Source of the DNA: an uncultured Eubacteriales bacterium
GTDB taxonomy: Bacteria > Bacillota > Clostridia > Oscillospirales > Acutalibacteraceae
Reading direction: 5' to 3'
Length of the DNA: 5,524 bases
NCBI GenBank assembly: GCA_900321905.1
Contig: ONXZ01000103.1
Span: forward strand, 1-5,524
Shown: piece after piece, positions 5,441 through 5,524 of the stretch
Layout: each line of letters starts with the position of its first letter
How positions within the stretch are numbered: position 1 is the first letter of the stretch
Program-made: the position numbers and the translations under genes
Notes under the pieces: model-generated
Told to the model about the DNA's origin: nothing
The model's database searches: none
What the model saw: the letters and a program-made list of their open reading frames with translations, nothing else

Positions 5441-5524
5441 GTTCAGATTTTCTGTATCAAAGAATACAAAGCCTCTGAGTGCATTAATAAAGTGGTTTAC
5501 ATACTGCTCGTTACTTGAATTCCA
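5435..5524 (-). CDS. C-terminal end of an unidentified gene (runs off the right edge)
   Basis: Only the last 29 codons and the TAA are inside the window (minus strand, reading in from 5524): WNSSNEQYVNHFINALRG, then FVFFDTENLNR. The frame is open to the edge, reads like protein, and ends four bases before the MATE start, so it is very probably the preceding gene of the same operon. The tail resembles, residue by residue but weakly, the end of the acyltransferase in this window (FSSPIFVNAFLKELEKNG), so it could be a second condensation-fold enzyme. Twenty-nine residues are too few to name it. Confidence 0.6.
   Translation of the reverse strand, partial: WNSSNEQYVNHFINALRGFVFFDTENLNR

Noticed and set aside
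5004..5518. Minus frame rich in Cys/Arg and a plus frame near the right end
   Set aside because: Both overlap the N-terminal half of the MATE gene and the coupled upstream frame, and neither has a family signature.

Overview
The window looks like chromosomal DNA of a low-to-moderate GC Gram-positive bacterium, most likely an anaerobic gut clostridium of the Ruminococcus/Eubacterium/Oscillospiraceae type. This is an inference. It rests on AGG(T)GA-type ribosome binding sites, sigma-A-like promoters, U-tailed intrinsic terminators and the protein families present. No RNA gene, CRISPR array, insertion sequence or origin was seen.

Left part (1-2020): a sugar-metabolism-like locus with divergent genes. 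On the minus strand is the N-terminal 334 residues of a DUF5107-family protein, which runs off the left edge. Divergent from it on the plus strand is an AraC-family regulator (1107-1910). The shared spacer of about 100 bases holds a sigma-A promoter for the regulator that matches the consensus exactly. Its -10 hexamer lies in a 12-base palindrome, so a -10 hexamer also faces the DUF5107 gene, but that one lacks a good -35. The simplest reading is an AraC-type activator controlling the DUF5107 gene. A strong intrinsic terminator (1980-2019) ends the regulator transcript.

Middle (2041-3600): a minus-strand gene for a stand-alone acyltransferase of the condensation/alcohol acetyltransferase fold (HxxxDG motif intact). 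It has its own good promoter at 3411-3439 and a roughly 92-base leader containing a hairpin. The 387 bases between this gene and the next are not empty. They hold that promoter, repeats around it, the hairpin, the terminator of the next gene, and two stretches of unexplained protein-like reading frame.

Right part (3595-5524): a minus-strand gene for a MATE-type multidrug/polysaccharide-flippase-like transporter fused at its C-terminus to a GHKL (HATPase, RsbW/SpoIIAB-like) kinase domain. This is the most unusual object in the window. Only four bases upstream of its start ends another minus-strand gene, seen only as its last 29 codons, whose stop codon is embedded in the transporter's ribosome binding site. 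The two are almost certainly co-transcribed and probably translationally coupled.

I do not see proof of a new system. The best leads are the MATE-kinase fusion with its coupled upstream gene, the nearby acyltransferase, and the odd intergenic block 3345-3699.
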